This document shows positions 45,101-55,636 of a DNA stretch of 64,000 bases, piece by piece. This stretch comes from Sebastes aleutianus (lineage: Eukaryota > Chordata > Actinopteri > Perciformes > Sebastidae), in the NCBI GenBank assembly GCA_916700875.1, contig CAKAKS010000031.1, forward strand, positions 16,707,148 to 16,771,147, read 5' to 3'. Each line of letters opens with the position of its first letter. Position 1 is the first letter of the stretch. Position numbers and translations under genes: made by a program. The notes under the pieces are model-generated. The model worked only from the letters and a program-made list of their open reading frames with translations. It had not been told where the DNA came from and did not search any database.

Positions 45101-48100
45101 TAAGGTCAGACAACAGTACAGCTGCTACACAAGCTTGTTTATTAAACATTAAAATCAGCAATTCTACAGCTGAGAAATTATTAATCAAATCAATCTCGTC
45201 TTTAAATGATCCTTATTGTTGTTCCTCCAGGTCTGTGATTGACCGTCTGCAGAATGACACCCTCTTGGTGGTGATGGGAGATCACGGGATGACGGACACC
45301 GGAGATCACGGAGGAGAAAGTCAGAAGGAGACCGACGCCGCCATCTTCCTCTACAGTCCCTCCCCTCTGTTTCCCGGACCACCGTCCCAGGTCAGTAGAG
45401 TATAGCCGCCTTTTCACCATTTGGTTTTAACATGAGATGATCGATATAGTCGTACAAAAGGAAGGACATGCACAGGAACATTTTATTTTGTGGTCAAGAC
45501 CTCAGTAAGATGAATTACTAGCCAACTAATCGATCCTTTAAGAAAGGCTTTTGTGCAGTTTTGAGGACATTTTATTGGAGAAGAGAAACGGGTAAATACA
45601 AATGAAAAAGATCTTTTTAGTCTATTTCTTTGCAACATTAGTCTAATTTGCATTTTTTTTTCCACAAGGACATATTTTAGAGGAATGATTAACCTACATT
45701 CCATAACCTACAACCTCATTTGTATGTCACTTTGGACAAAAGCGTCTATCAAATGCATAAGTGTAAATCTAAATGTGACGTAAATGTAACCTCCAGTGTT
45801 TAAGACAGCTTTATATTATCCTCATGAGCTTGTATCGAATAAATAAATAAAAAACAATAGAAACATAGTGTTAAAAGTACTTTGATATACTATAGTAATC
45901 AATAAAGTAAGTAGTTAAGAAATAAAGGGTTTATAAACAGGTCTGCATTAAGACTTAAGAAGACCCTCAATAACCACATAGTCTTACAAACAAGGTAGAA
46001 TCATTCTCTGAATTTACTAAAGTGATGATAATGGAAATAATAGAATAAATAAATACCGTTGCGAGCAGCAATTCAGTGGTTCAAGCCAACACAGACCATT
46101 AGAAGCTGAAAGCTGTGAGAGGTCTGGAGCTTTGACACTTTCTGATTTATTCCGACTTTATACTTCAAAGATAACTATCATGACGATGGGACAGACGCTC
46201 ATGCATTTACAACTAAATCTGTTCCCTTTTGCAGCACCCCCTAGTGGTCGATTTGAATGAAACTTTCAGGGTATGTTTCAGGTTCTTATGTGGACATATC
46301 CATAAGTTTCGTGATGATTTGACCAAACGGTTGTGGAGTTAAGTCTATTGATGCACTGAGCCACGTCCTTGTAAAGGTCATTGGTCAATATGTCCAAAAC
46401 ACTCACATATCAACAAGATTTTGATACTTTTGACACGCTTAGTTCAATAATGATCCACAGACAATTTGGCAGCAATCGGACCAACTGTCCGACCAGACTT
46501 TAGTGGTCCAAGAGGCTTTTTTTGTAGAGTGAATGGAGATGGATATCTGTAGCAAGTTTTTTGTAAATCAGACTTACGACGTAGGAGTTGTGACTTTTCA
46601 AAGTTAAAAATTCTGACCTTTAATTATAGGAGGTGCTATAATTAAAGGTCAGAATTTTTAACTTTGACTTTTCAAAGTTAAAAATTCTGACCTTTAATTA
46701 TAGGAGGTGCTATAATTAAAGGTCAGAATTTTTAACTTTGAAAAGTCACAACTCCTACAATCAGGCCGATTGGGGTCATATTTGTTGAGCAGCATTTGCA
46801 CACAACTTCCAATCATTGGTACATTTTTCAAACATCTATTATGTACCATCTTATGGGAATTTGAACAACAATTCTGAATAAAAAAAATAATACAATCTGT
46901 GATAATAGGGCCAATCTTGGCTCAGTTGGACTGATTTTCTGATCGTCACATTGAACATCAGATTTCCTGTTCTGTTTCTGCTAAATGCCACGTTCCAGTA
47001 ATGAGCTAACTACATGTAAATGAAATGCTGCAGAGTGAGGGATGAGAACCGTTTTAGACTGTTGCTATATTCTATTAATAATTGGCAGGAAAAAAAAACA
47101 TTGACTCCTTTTTTTGGAAGAACATAAAATACTGTCAAACAGACACAAACAACAGATTCAGTCCACAGATGAACGAATAAGGAACCAGAGGAAAATGATC
47201 CAATAACTCTGAGCTTCTATATTTGTGGGGTTTTTTTATGTCTTTTTTCTATTTCATCAGCAAATATCCATGTACATCATGATTATCTCGCCAAATCAGC
47301 AGAGTGTTTGCTATATTATGAATATGAAACATCACGCCGTTACGTGCGACATCATTTCCTCTCATGGTTGGCTGCGCAGTTTCCCGTGAATCTACCTAAA
47401 TGGACGCTGGCAGGTGGTCTCTGCCGTCTCGGGGATAAAAGTGGATCTCGCACTAGAAAAGTGAACTTTGCCGATAATTGCAGAGTAATTGGAGCGTTGC
47501 GTAATAGATGGTGGAAAATCACTGGTTGCACAGAAAATACCAAAAAAGGGGAGATTATTAGACATTATTTAGACACTGAAACACTCACGAGTAAACGGGT
47601 CCACCAATCTCACTAGTCCGTGTACAAATTACAGATGAGTTGCACGAAAAGCTGCTTATTTTTGCTTAATGTATAAACAAAATAAGTTTCACTTTTAAGT
47701 CAGGAAGAAAAACTTTTTCTTTATCCTATATTTATTTATTTATTGTGCTCTTGAGAGCAGCCATACAAGAACTTAAAGGTCCCATATCGTGCTCATTTTC
47801 AGGTTCATACTTGTATTTAGTGTTTCTACTAGAACATGTTTTCATGCTGTAATGTTCAAAAAACACATTATTTTCCTCGTACTGTCGGCCTGAATATACC
47901 TGTATTTACCCGTCTGTCTGAAACACTCTGTTTTAGTGCATTTCAATGGAATTGCAACAGAATTGCGTTGCTCGGCAACAGTTTGGGTCCATGTTTAATT
48001 CCTGTCAGATGATGTTATTTACATACACTGCAACAGGAAATAAACTGGGACACATTTAGAATAATAACGTTTAAAACCGTGTAATGGTCTAAATATTGTA

Positions 48101-51100
48101 TATTTGTGACATCACAAATGGACAGAAATACACACGGCTCGTTTCAAACGCACAATTTCTGAATACGGGCTGTGTGTATTTCTCTGTATATTGAGCGTTT
48201 TGATAATTTAACAGTATTTATATAGCACTTAAACCTGCTTTATAATATAAAAGACCTGAAAATCTCACCTTTTTACAATATGGGACCTTTAAATAAACAG
48301 ATTGGCCCCATTGTCGTCGATACCCGATGCAGCTATTTGACCCGATCTGGTATCGGCGCATCCCTACTCTCTACCAGTTGTACTTGTGCCAATCTTCCTG
48401 TTACATATCGGACCTCTTATAATACCAAAGCAGCCCCTTTAATTCACATGAAAAATCTCCATCTACTTGAGATGTTTTTTGAAGATGAATGGAGTAGTAA
48501 TCTTAACAAAGCAGGCTTTTATTTTTTCTCATGTTTGTAGAGTGAACCGGACGTGGTGCCCCAGACAGACCTGGTGCCCACCCTGGCTCTGCTGCTGGGA
48601 GTTCCCATCCCGTACAGCAGCGTCGGGCAGGTCCTCCTGCCTTTATTCCCTCCTCACAGGCAGACTGAAGGTGCAGTTGGAGGTCTCAGCCAGCTGGAGG
48701 CGCTGTGGATCAACGCAAAACAGGTTAGGAGCTGTCTAGCACAAGTCTTTAATATCTCCACACAGGTCAAACGTCAGACCTCACATATTATGGAGCATGA
48801 TTGGTAATTGTGTGTTTTAATTTGACCTCATTCTGTTTCTGAAGGTCAACCGTTTCCTGGAGACGTACTCTGGCATGGCCAAAGACATCCCACCGGAGAG
48901 CCTCTCTCAGCTGAAGGGTGAATTCTCCCGCCTCTCCTCTGAGTACCTAACCGCGGTCAGAGAGGGCAGGTCGCCCTCCCCGCAGCTGGCCGCCGCGCTG
49001 CAGGCCTACCTCACCTCCGTCAGAGACACCTGCCGAGCCACCTGGGCTCGATTCAGCCCGCTCAAGATGGCAGCGGGTTTAGCCATCCTGGCGTTCGCCT
49101 GCTTGACGTGTTTCATCATGTCCGAGCTGTCCCTCGTGCTGATCAGGGAGAACGGTCCCGGACTGAAGGCCCCGGTTGTCGTGGCGCTGGCGGCGGGGGT
49201 TTGCGCGGCTGCCAGTCAGCTGCTCATGCTGGGCTACGTCGAGGTGGCGTGGTGCCTGGCGGCTGCCGCCCTCAGCTCCGAACTTCTCTTCCTCTGGAGA
49301 GCTCGTCGATGCAGAACGGTTATTGTGCAACAGAACGGATCCAAAGCTCCAAAGTATGCCAGCTGGCTGACCGTGCGGCGTCTCCTCGTCCCCCCTCTCT
49401 TGGTGCTGCTCCTCCGTTGTGCTTCCCTGTTCTCGGATAGCTACGTGATCGCCGAAGGCCGGGCGGTGACCTTTCTGGTGTTCTCCCTGGCTCTCTATAT
49501 TCCTATCCATCTCAACTGGGATGGCCTGCTCTTACCGCCCAACCACGACCCTCTGAAGGCCGCAGGGATCCTGCCCTCCCTGGCGTTGTCCCCGTCGACC
49601 GTGAGGAAAGAAAGCGGCACCCTCCTAGCCTGCTTAGGACTTCTCGTCGGAAGCCTCTACCTCTCTCTTTCCTTCCACGCCTGTCGGGAAGAACAGGGCT
49701 CCTGCCAGCCCTCGCCGTTCCTTTCCCCTCTTTCCCGTTTGCAGGACAGCCAGCTGAAAAACCTCCACTACGTCCTCTCCGTCTTCTCCCTGGGCTTGTG
49801 GACGTTTCTGCTGAGACGCTGCCTCCGCCACTACGGCAACCTCAACTCCTCCGGTGGGACGGTGTTCACGGCCCGCTGGATCCTGCCGCTGCTGTCCGTG
49901 TGCCTGGCGCTCTACTGGGCCGTTAGTGCCACTCCGGAGGACAGCTTCAGGAATCTGGCCGAGCTGATCGGCCTGGCCCAGCTGGCCCTGCCCAGGGCCG
50001 CCTTCTGTCTCCTGGGACTGGGGCTGTCCTTAATCTGGCTCGATCCCCTCACCGTGTTCGTGAAGGCCAGGGCCGCCGCTTCGGCCAGGAGTTCGTCCCT
50101 GCCCCCGCCGAGCTACCGAGCGAGCACCGGCATCAGCCCCCAAGCCGAGCTGCACCACCTCATCCCCCAGATCTACCAGCGCATGCGTCGCTCGCTGGAC
50201 GACGGAGAGCTGAGCGCGGGCGGCGGCGAGGTGGACAGCAGGCCCGCCGTGGAGGCCTACGGACTGGGATCCGTCTACTCTGCCCCTTTGCTGCTGTTTT
50301 GTGGCCTGCTGGGAATCGGTCTGCTGCTGCTGCACCCAGAGGGCATGGCTCTGTCTTTCCTCCTGCTGCTGCTTGAAATGGGGGCTCTGTTGCACATTCA
50401 GGCTTCCTCCACAACCCTCAGCGGCCTGCACGGAACATATTCTGGTGAGATTCTCAGAATCACACGTTTTTCTTTGTCCCTTATGACATGATCTCTCTCT
50501 CTTTTTATTGTTTAAAGATTGTACTGTGCTCACCCACCTCCTCATTGTTTCTCCCTCAGGTGGCTTCAATGTGCCCTGGACTCCAGTGGTGCTGTGGTCC
50601 CTGGCCGCCACCCAGTTCTTCCACGCCACAGGTCACCTTCCCACCTTCCCCTCCATCCAGTGGGGCGCTGCCTTCGTGGGATTCCCTGATGGACACACAG
50701 GCACCATACTGCCCGCCTCACTGGTCATCCTCAACACTTTTGCTTCGCACATCTTGTTCGCAGGTAGTTATTAACAGAGAAGCAGCAAATACATGTGGGG
50801 TTTAGTTTATTAGGATATTGAATACATGATTTTAAAAAATCAGCTGTTGCAAGTAATTGGTTTCAGTTTGGCTCAGTTTTAAAGCTAGAGTGAAGATACT
50901 CACATCATATAAAACTAGAAAACCTATGAAGAATCCATTGGTACCAACCACGACATACCAGCTTGTCGAGAAGGAGGCTAAATAACGCTCCAAACTTACG
51001 CTAAATTTTGCCGAGGAAAAACTGGTATGGCCATTTTCAAAGGGGTCCCTTGACCTCTGACCTCAAGATATGCGAATGAAAATGGGTTCTATGGGTACCC

Positions 51101-53314
51101 ACGAGTCTCCCCTTTACAGACATGCCCACTTTATGATAATCACATGCAGTTTTGGGGCAAGTCATAGTCAAGTCAGCACACTGACACACTGACAGCTGTT
51201 GTTGCCTGTTGGGCTGCAGTTTGCCATGTTATGATTTGAGCATATTTTTTATGCTAAATGAAGTACCTGTGAGGGTTTCTGGACAATATTTGTAATTTTT
51301 TTTGTGTTAATTAATTTCCAATAATAAATAAATTCATTCATTTGCATAAAGCAAGCATATTTGCCCACTTCCATGTTGATAAGAGTATTAAATACTTGAC
51401 AAATCTCCCCTTAAGGTACATTTTGAACCGATAAAAAATGTGCAATTAATTTGCAATTACATATTTTAATTGATTGACAGCCCTAATTTTTTGTTTTAAC
51501 GATAAAACACACTCAAAGTACCAGATATTATGCAGGGGAAAACTGAGAGCAAATGGAATGAATTAAAAAAAAAAAATTAAATCAAATAAAGCAACAAATT
51601 TATAGAGTTGTTGCTGCGAGAGAGGAAACTGAATCTGTGCTTTGCTGATTTGTATTTGTGTCCACACCTCATTGTCTCTAGTGGGTTGTCCGTTGCTGCT
51701 CTTCTGGCCCCTGGTGTGTGAGGTGCGTGGGAACAGAGGAGGAAGAGCTTGTGGCGAAGAGGGAGAGGACGCTGTGATGGAGATGAGGCTGAGAGAAAAC
51801 CCCCAGCAGTTCAGCGCTGCCCTTCTACAGCTCTCAACGCGCTACCTCTTTATTCTCGGAGCACAGGTACGTCCACAGACAGATTCATCAGAGTAGCATC
51901 TGTTACCTATTAGTTCGGTCACCGAACTAAAACGTCTCATTTTAGTCTGATGTTCAATTTTGATTGTATCATTATTTTTTCCATGTGTTGTCTTTTTATC
52001 ACATAATTTTTTGTGCAACTCTTCACAGGTCTTTGCTTCAGTCTGTGCAGCTGCTATCCTCAGGAGACACCTAATGGTGTGGAAGGTTTTTGCACCCAAG
52101 TAAGTGCCTGAATGGATTTTCCAGCTCACACAAACTCCCTAACAGTAAAGGCTCTTGAGGATATGGACACGGTGTAACTGCCACTACCACTTACTCTGCG
52201 AATGCACATTAGTGAAGGTCAACTTTTCTGTAGACGACCACTGTAAGATATACATATTTACATCTGCTCATCTCAAAGGGATAGTTTAGGTGTTTTTGAA
52301 GTGGGGGTTGTGTGATGTACTGATCCATAGTCAGTATATTACTTACAGTAGATGACAGCTGGTGCGCCCACACAGGAGTACCGAATGGGGAGCAAAGCAA
52401 TGTACTGCTGTGTACGGGGCCGGAAGCAAAACACATTTTAGACACCAAAAAAAAAAGCTCACCTAAAAAAATCTATAACCGTTTATGTGCACGCTATATT
52501 AAGAATATGTTCACAGCTTTATCTTGCTGTCAGACAGCCCTTTCCGACGGAGAACTGAACTGAAAGTGTATCTATGCTATCTTCAAAGCCACCAGACTCG
52601 GTTGACAAAATCAGTATAGATACAGTATAAATATAGAAACTATTCTTAATATAGGATACACTTCGTCTGCCTTTACAGCCTCGTTGTGTACACTCTTCAA
52701 AAAACACAAAAAGGTGGTGTTCATTTTGTGGAGATTATCTCACGGAACAAAACCCCATAAGTATCATAAATGTGTGTTTGCCACAGAGCTTATTTTCTGC
52801 AATAATCCAAAACTCAATGGAAAAATCCCATTGGCTTTTTGTCAAGGGAATCTGTGCGATGCTAACTTCCTGTGTTGGCCTACAAAAATACGTCATCCCT
52901 GCACCATTGTGCATCTACTGTGCTTGTCATTCATCAAAATCTGAAACATTGAGTTATTAACCATGATAAAAAACAAAGTATTTTGAATAAAAATGTTCAT
53001 TTCATTTATATTACTTTGAAAAAAAAGTCTTTGGAATTATATTATCTTGTTGAGATGCACTACCTTTTTTTATTTATTTTTTTATTTTAATTCCATAACA
53101 TTCTAAGGTGTGAAAAAGTGTCAAAGTTTGACTTTAAATTGAAATTACAAAAGGAATTGTTTTAACTTTTGTTCCTCCCTCCAGGTTAATGTTCGAGGCC
53201 TCAGGGTTCCTGGTGAGCAGCGCGTCTCTGCTGATCGGGGTCACATTAGTGCTGAGAGTAGACGTGGCCGTGGGCCGCTGGTTTAAGAAACTTCTCCCCG
53301 ATGCATCCAGGTAG
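40849..53314 (+). CDS. pigo: GPI ethanolamine phosphate transferase 3 (PIG-O)
   Basis: Ten exons: 40849-41344, 44739-44882, 44981-45104, 45231-45390, 48541-48723, 48845-50444, 50560-50763, 51682-51866, 52029-52099 and 53185-53314; 3297 nt, 1098 aa (human about 1089). With PIG-F it adds the bridging ethanolamine phosphate to the third mannose of GPI in the ER, the group later joined to proteins. A signal-anchor (about 5-32) precedes a luminal alkaline-phosphatase-like domain: LLIIDALKIDF (metal Asp near 76), DPPTTTMQRIKGFTTGSLPT (nucleophile Thr region, about 123-140), MGDDTWENLFP (172), HFLGVDHCGH (225-234) and MGDHGMTDTGDHGG (270-283). The large exon 6 and those after it encode a multi-pass membrane region; FVGFPDGH, NTFASHILFA, MEMRLRENPQQF and HLMVWKVFAPK are PIG-O hallmarks. 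A Gly7 run at 48-54 lies just after the anchor. Confidence 0.97.
41455..41715. repeat. Retroposon-like 3' tail
   Basis: T- and A-rich segment ending gaataccaataaaaagactt with tgagaaaaaaa, resembling the 3' end of a LINE with poly(A). No coding remnant seen. Confidence 0.35.
41780..42056. repeat. SINE-like repeat ('gctttatctgtagagcacat')
   Basis: Landmarks aaggcaaggcagctttatct, agcacatttcagcaac and caaagtgctttacataaaca are a widespread teleost retroposon pattern. An A-rich tail with short repeats follows. Confidence 0.65.
42073..42124. repeat. (ATAG)n microsatellite
   Basis: About 13 uninterrupted tetranucleotide units, directly abutting taactttattgatcccgagg, a retroposon end that is commonly followed by such a run. 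Confidence 0.95.
42125..42400. repeat. Retroposon fragment ('actttattgatcccgaggga')
   Basis: Begins taactttattgatcccgagg then gaaattcaag, a common fish retroposon 3' terminus. The inverse of this motif (gcccctaggggataataaag) is at 60426-60445. Confidence 0.6.
42759..44379 (-). mobile_element. Tc1-like DNA transposon, 1621 bp, complete ends
   Basis: Bounded by TA dinucleotides at 42757-42758 and 44380-44381, the Tc1/mariner target duplication. Terminal inverted repeats of about 210 bp start cagacgtaggcaaagttgtt and are near-identical at both ends. Outer caaagttgttggtaac and inner caaaaatgatggtaac inside each TIR match at 13 of 16, an IR/DR arrangement as in Sleeping-Beauty-type elements. The interior carries a broken transposase on the minus strand. 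Confidence 0.95.
42978..44019 (-). pseudogene. Tc1-like transposase, DD34E, frameshifted
   Basis: The frame from the ATG at 44019 encodes the paired-type DNA-binding region (helix-turn-helix around KTISKQLDVPVTTVAHII), a GRGRKGKI hinge of GRPR type, and catalytic motifs WTDETKLELF and QDNDPKH. Just after QDNDPKH, near 43247-43252, a CACACA-like tract appears two bases short and the frame ends. The rest continues in another frame (SPDLNPIEHLWKELK with the catalytic Glu, ending GCATKY). The Asp-to-Glu spacing across the break is 34. Otherwise the protein is intact, so inactivation looks recent. Confidence 0.92.
44435..44679. mobile_element. Palindromic MITE ('tattagggccacattgagg' ends)
   Basis: Ends tattagggccacattgagg and cctcaatgtggccctaata are perfect inverted repeats. 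The interior alternates gaataaagtcataa, tcgtaatattacgag and ctcataatactacgac, largely self-complementary. It ends 60 bp before pigo exon 2. Confidence 0.88.
44739..44882 (+). CDS. pigo: pigo exon 2
   Basis: Encodes KRVVFMGDDTWENLFPKKF and VKDLHTVDNGILQHLYTT. Acceptor TCACAG, donor ACTA|GTATGT. Confidence 0.96.
44981..45104 (+). CDS. pigo: pigo exon 3 (metal site)
   Basis: Encodes DDWDVLVAHFLGVDHCGHRF, including the Asp/His metal ligands. Acceptor TTGACAG, donor AAG|GTCAGA. Confidence 0.96.
45231..45390 (+). CDS. pigo: pigo exon 4 (metal site)
   Basis: Encodes NDTLLVVMGDHGMTDTGDHG and AAIFLYSPSPLF. Acceptor CTCCAG, donor CCAG|GTCAGT. Confidence 0.96.
45715..45770. repeat. SINE/L2-type 3' tail ('tttggacaaaagcgtctatc')
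   Basis: The string cactttggacaaaagcgtct with atcaaatgcataagtgtaaa is a diverged copy of the familiar fish SINE/L2 tail (ctttggataaaagcgtctgc). Confidence 0.7.
46581..46758. repeat. 178-bp perfect palindrome built of two 74-bp tandem hairpins
   Basis: The outer arms gtaggagttgtgacttttca and tgaaaagtcacaactcctac are exact inverse complements. Inside, a 74-bp unit (starting acttttcaaagtt, with arms around gaggtgc) occurs twice in tandem at 46593-46666 and 46667-46740, and each unit is itself an inverted repeat. Confidence 0.95.
47773..48292. mobile_element. MITE with 'ttaaaggtcccatat' ends
   Basis: Ends ttaaaggtcccatat and atatgggacctttaa are perfect inverted repeats about 520 bp apart. Landmarks gctcattttcaggttcatac and tgtttctactagaacatgtt are typical of a very common percomorph MITE. 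No transposase. Confidence 0.88.
48541..48723 (+). CDS. pigo: pigo exon 5
   Basis: Encodes VPQTDLVPTLALLLGVPIPY and the end of the luminal domain. Acceptor TTTGTAG, donor CAG|GTTAGG. Confidence 0.95.
48845..50444 (+). CDS. pigo: pigo exon 6 (1.6-kb exon, multi-pass membrane region)
   Basis: Encodes VNRFLETYSGMAKDIPPESL and then many hydrophobic spans, ending LHGTYSG. Includes RCASLFSDSYVIAEGRAV and QIYQRMRRSLDD, matching RLAVFFSDSFVVAEARA and QIYRHMQ in the human protein. G+C-rich unlike the flanking introns. Donor CTG|GTGAGA. Confidence 0.97.
50560..50763 (+). CDS. pigo: pigo exon 7
   Basis: Encodes FNVPWTPVVLWSLAATQFFH, ATGHLPTFPSIQWGAAFVGF and NTFASHILFA, among the most conserved PIG-O segments. 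Acceptor CCTCAG, donor GCAG|GTAGTT. Confidence 0.97.
50764..51681 (+). other. pigo intron 7
   Basis: About two thirds is hAT-like family A copy 4 in reverse orientation (50868-51486). Nothing else recognised. Confidence 0.65.
50868..51486. mobile_element. hAT-like family A, copy 4 (reverse orientation)
   Basis: Reverse complement of copy 1 from gttttaaagctagagtgaag to attgattgacagcccta. The end corresponding to the tgacagcccta-side far terminus of copy 1 is missing. Contains the shared ctgacagctgttgttgcctg core. Confidence 0.88.
51682..51866 (+). CDS. pigo: pigo exon 8
   Basis: Encodes VGCPLLLFWPLVCEV, a Gly/Glu-rich loop and MEMRLRENPQQFSAALLQLS with TRYLFILGAQ. Acceptor TCTCTAG, donor CAG|GTACGT. 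Confidence 0.96.
52029..52099 (+). CDS. pigo: pigo exon 9
   Basis: Encodes VFASVCAAAILRRHLMVWKV and FAPK; the HLMVWKVFAPK string is shared with human PIGO. Acceptor TTCACAG, donor CAA|GTAAGT. Confidence 0.96.
52100..53184 (+). other. pigo intron 9
   Basis: Contains a partial foldback-family element (52275-52615). No exon seen in the remainder. Confidence 0.55.
52275..52615. mobile_element. Family C MITE, copy 2 (partial)
   Basis: Starts aaagggatagtttaggtgtt, then gcaatgtactgctgtgtacg with gggccggaagcaaaacacat, colinear with 37874-38120 in stoml2 intron 9. It has extra sequence after the terminus (tgatccatagtcagtatatt) that in copy 1 lies near the opposite end, as expected for a foldback. 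Confidence 0.78.
53185..53314 (+). CDS. pigo: pigo exon 10 (stop)
   Basis: Encodes LMFEASGFLVSSASLLIGVT and LVLRVDVAVGRWFKKLLPDA then SR and a TAG stop, the last membrane span. Acceptor CCTCCAG. Confidence 0.95.
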
Positions 53315-53322
53315 CGACGGTA

Positions 53323-53343
53323 CTGCTGCTGCTGCTGCTGCTG
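53323..53343 (+). repeat. (CTG)7 trinucleotide run in pigo 3' UTR
   Basis: About seven CTG units start nine bases after the pigo stop codon. A CTG tract in a 3' UTR is the configuration that can form CUG hairpins in RNA; seven units is short. Confidence 0.92.
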
Positions 53344-54546
53344 TTTTACCACGGAAGCCCACCAGAGCTCACTGTGCCACAGAGTAAACGGACACGGCGG
53401 TGTCACTGTACAGTTTTTATATGGAACTCTCACACAAACAAAAAAAACAAAAACATTGCCATCTGTGTCTAGCATAAGCATCCCCACAAACATGTCATGT
53501 GCGGTTGCCACTTATTGTAACTCTTTTGAGGGCTATGTTGTGCACTGAGGCCCACCTCCTTTTCAGCCGGGAGGAACATCAAATCTCGGACTGACCGAAC
53601 TCTGAACATCTGGAATCACACTGAAGATGTGTTTTTGTTTTTTTACAGTGATATGTTGTAGACCACCTCGCACAGCTCATGAGGGTCGAAGGCTTTTATT
53701 TGAATGTGGTCGGAGAAGGAACAGCAGTTTTTGAATGTCTCAACTAACTTATAGCATGGATGAAACCTTCCAGCTACTCTGGAGCTACTTTATGATCAGA
53801 TGTACTCCGTTTGGTGCATTACACCGTGTCTGTCATCGTGTCTGCTGGAGGAACTTTTTCCATCTTTTTGTATGTTTTGTATTTTCAAGATGTTGAAATA
53901 ACCAGCGCGTTACTGGTTACTGCCAATTCACATCGTATTACTGTGAAAATTTTTTTTTTTACACAGTTTCGGGTTCTTAATCGGTTGTGGTCTTTTTTTT
54001 TTTCTTTTTTTTTTTTTTTAAGGTTGATTCCTAACTCGAAATGCCTATTTATAATTCAGATTCTTTTAATCATTAATGATACGTTTTTTTAATCTCAAAT
54101 GAAACTTGTCTTAATTAGGCCCCATACATCTTTTCCCTGGAATAGGTGCCTAGCGTTGACCAATGCCTTTTTTTTCTGCGTTCAATTTCATTATGTTGAC
54201 GGGGTCATTAAATCCAAGACCTCCAGTCAGTCAGTTAATTTATTTCTGCAGGACGTCTGAGTCAATGTCCGACGTAAGATCTGCTACTGTAGTCAGCAGC
54301 TAAAGCTCATTAGCTAATGTACGATATCGAAGGGATGTTGACTCAGGATGAATTAGCTGCAATGCAATAGTGCTGCATTTCTCAGGCTGTTGTATGGGAG
54401 TGACTGGTCATAAAGAGTGATCAGCCCGAGTGATTGTTTGGCTAGGTTGTGCGATGACGGGGCACTTTTTTTTTTTTTGTTCTAAAATGATTAATATATA
54501 AATATCTGATTAATTAAGAATTTTTTTTTCAGTCTGTGAAAAATGT

Positions 54547-54552
54547 AATAAA
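54547..54552 (+). terminator. pigo: pigo polyadenylation signal
   Basis: AATAAA followed 20-40 bases later by tcttggcctcgctgttattt. It is the best signal after the pigo stop, about 1.2 kb downstream. Confidence 0.6.
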
Positions 54553-55613
54553 ACTTTTTTTACATGAAATCTTGGCCTCGCTGTTATTTAGATACAACAA
54601 TATCCAGATCCCCTTTTGGTGATTCACGGTGCATCCGTGCGTTTTAACTTTAGTATTATTATTGCAGTGCAAAGTTTTTATACGGATGCATAAAAGTAGT
54701 ATTTAATAACTCTTAAATTTTGTTTACTTGTGTAAAGGCGATACAAACACTATAAAATACAATTACAAGTAAAAGCCTCACATTCAAAATTTTACTTAAC
54801 TAAAATTAATCAAGTTTTTTTAAAGTAAAAAGTAGGTATTCAAGTGTGGAAATGTCCAAAATGTAACTTATTTTGTTGTGTATCCTCAGAATTTCAGAGT
54901 TTTCCTAAAATCGAACATTGGATATCCACATTTTTAAGTTCCCTAAAGCAATTATTTTATGAATTTATGAACTTAACACATATTGCTTTTACAAATAATA
55001 GGTGAGGCCCCAGAATGTTTTAGGTACAGATCCCCTGTTGTGACTCACGGTGCATCCATGTTTCAACTTCAGCATTATTTATTGTTGCAGTACAAACTAT
55101 TTATACGGTGCATAAAAGTTGTATTTAATGTTTTGTTTATTGATCCAAAGACTTGATGGAGGAGACGGGCGCTGCCATAACTTTTTTACTGCCCATCAGT
55201 CAAGGCGCTTCATTCATTATGCACCGGCGCTTTCCACATTTCCAGTTCCCATAAGTCTGTAAGTCGTCAAACATCTCACTTCTGCGAACGGGGAAAAGGG
55301 CAATGTTATATTCAAGAAATTGTCTATTCTATTCTTCGCCAGTGTGCCTATAAACCTGTTTTTCTCCAGTAAAGTAATATTAAAAGCCAATGGATTTGGA
55401 GCCCACCCTAAACCTCCGAGAACCTTAACCCATAGCGCTATAAACCACAACACCCATCAGACATCACAATGGATTTAAGACTAAAATTAAGATTTTTATA
55501 TTCATAAATAACTACAATTTAAATTAGAAATAAACAATTGCTCCCTGATATTGTTGGCTTAAAAGTGTTTAGTCAGTTTCACCACAACGAGTTTTACAGG
55601 GGTGAAAAGTGTC

Positions 55614-55636
55614 TTTCTTTCTTTCTTTCTTTCTTA
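55614..55636. repeat. (TTTC)n microsatellite
   Basis: About six tetranucleotide units, followed by a diverged unit. Confidence 0.9.

Larger units (their letters stand above)
45391..48540 (+). other. pigo intron 4
   Basis: Contains a SINE tail (45715-45770), a 178-bp palindrome (46581-46758) within a region with a caccccctagtggtcgattt landmark, and a 520-bp MITE (47773-48292). A plus-strand frame at 47308-47616 has no recognisable domain. Confidence 0.55.
53315..54570 (+). other. pigo: pigo 3' UTR
   Basis: From the TAG stop to the polyadenylation signal near 54547. Holds a short CTG run and several T tracts. No other gene recognised. Confidence 0.6.

Noticed and set aside
47308..47616. 102-residue plus-strand frame in pigo intron 4
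   Set aside because: No recognisable domain; lies in repeat-rich intronic sequence and is not required by pigo splicing.
49079..50629. Minus-strand frames of 143 and 199 residues
   Set aside because: Antisense shadows of the G+C-rich pigo exon 6; no family resemblance and no splice logic.
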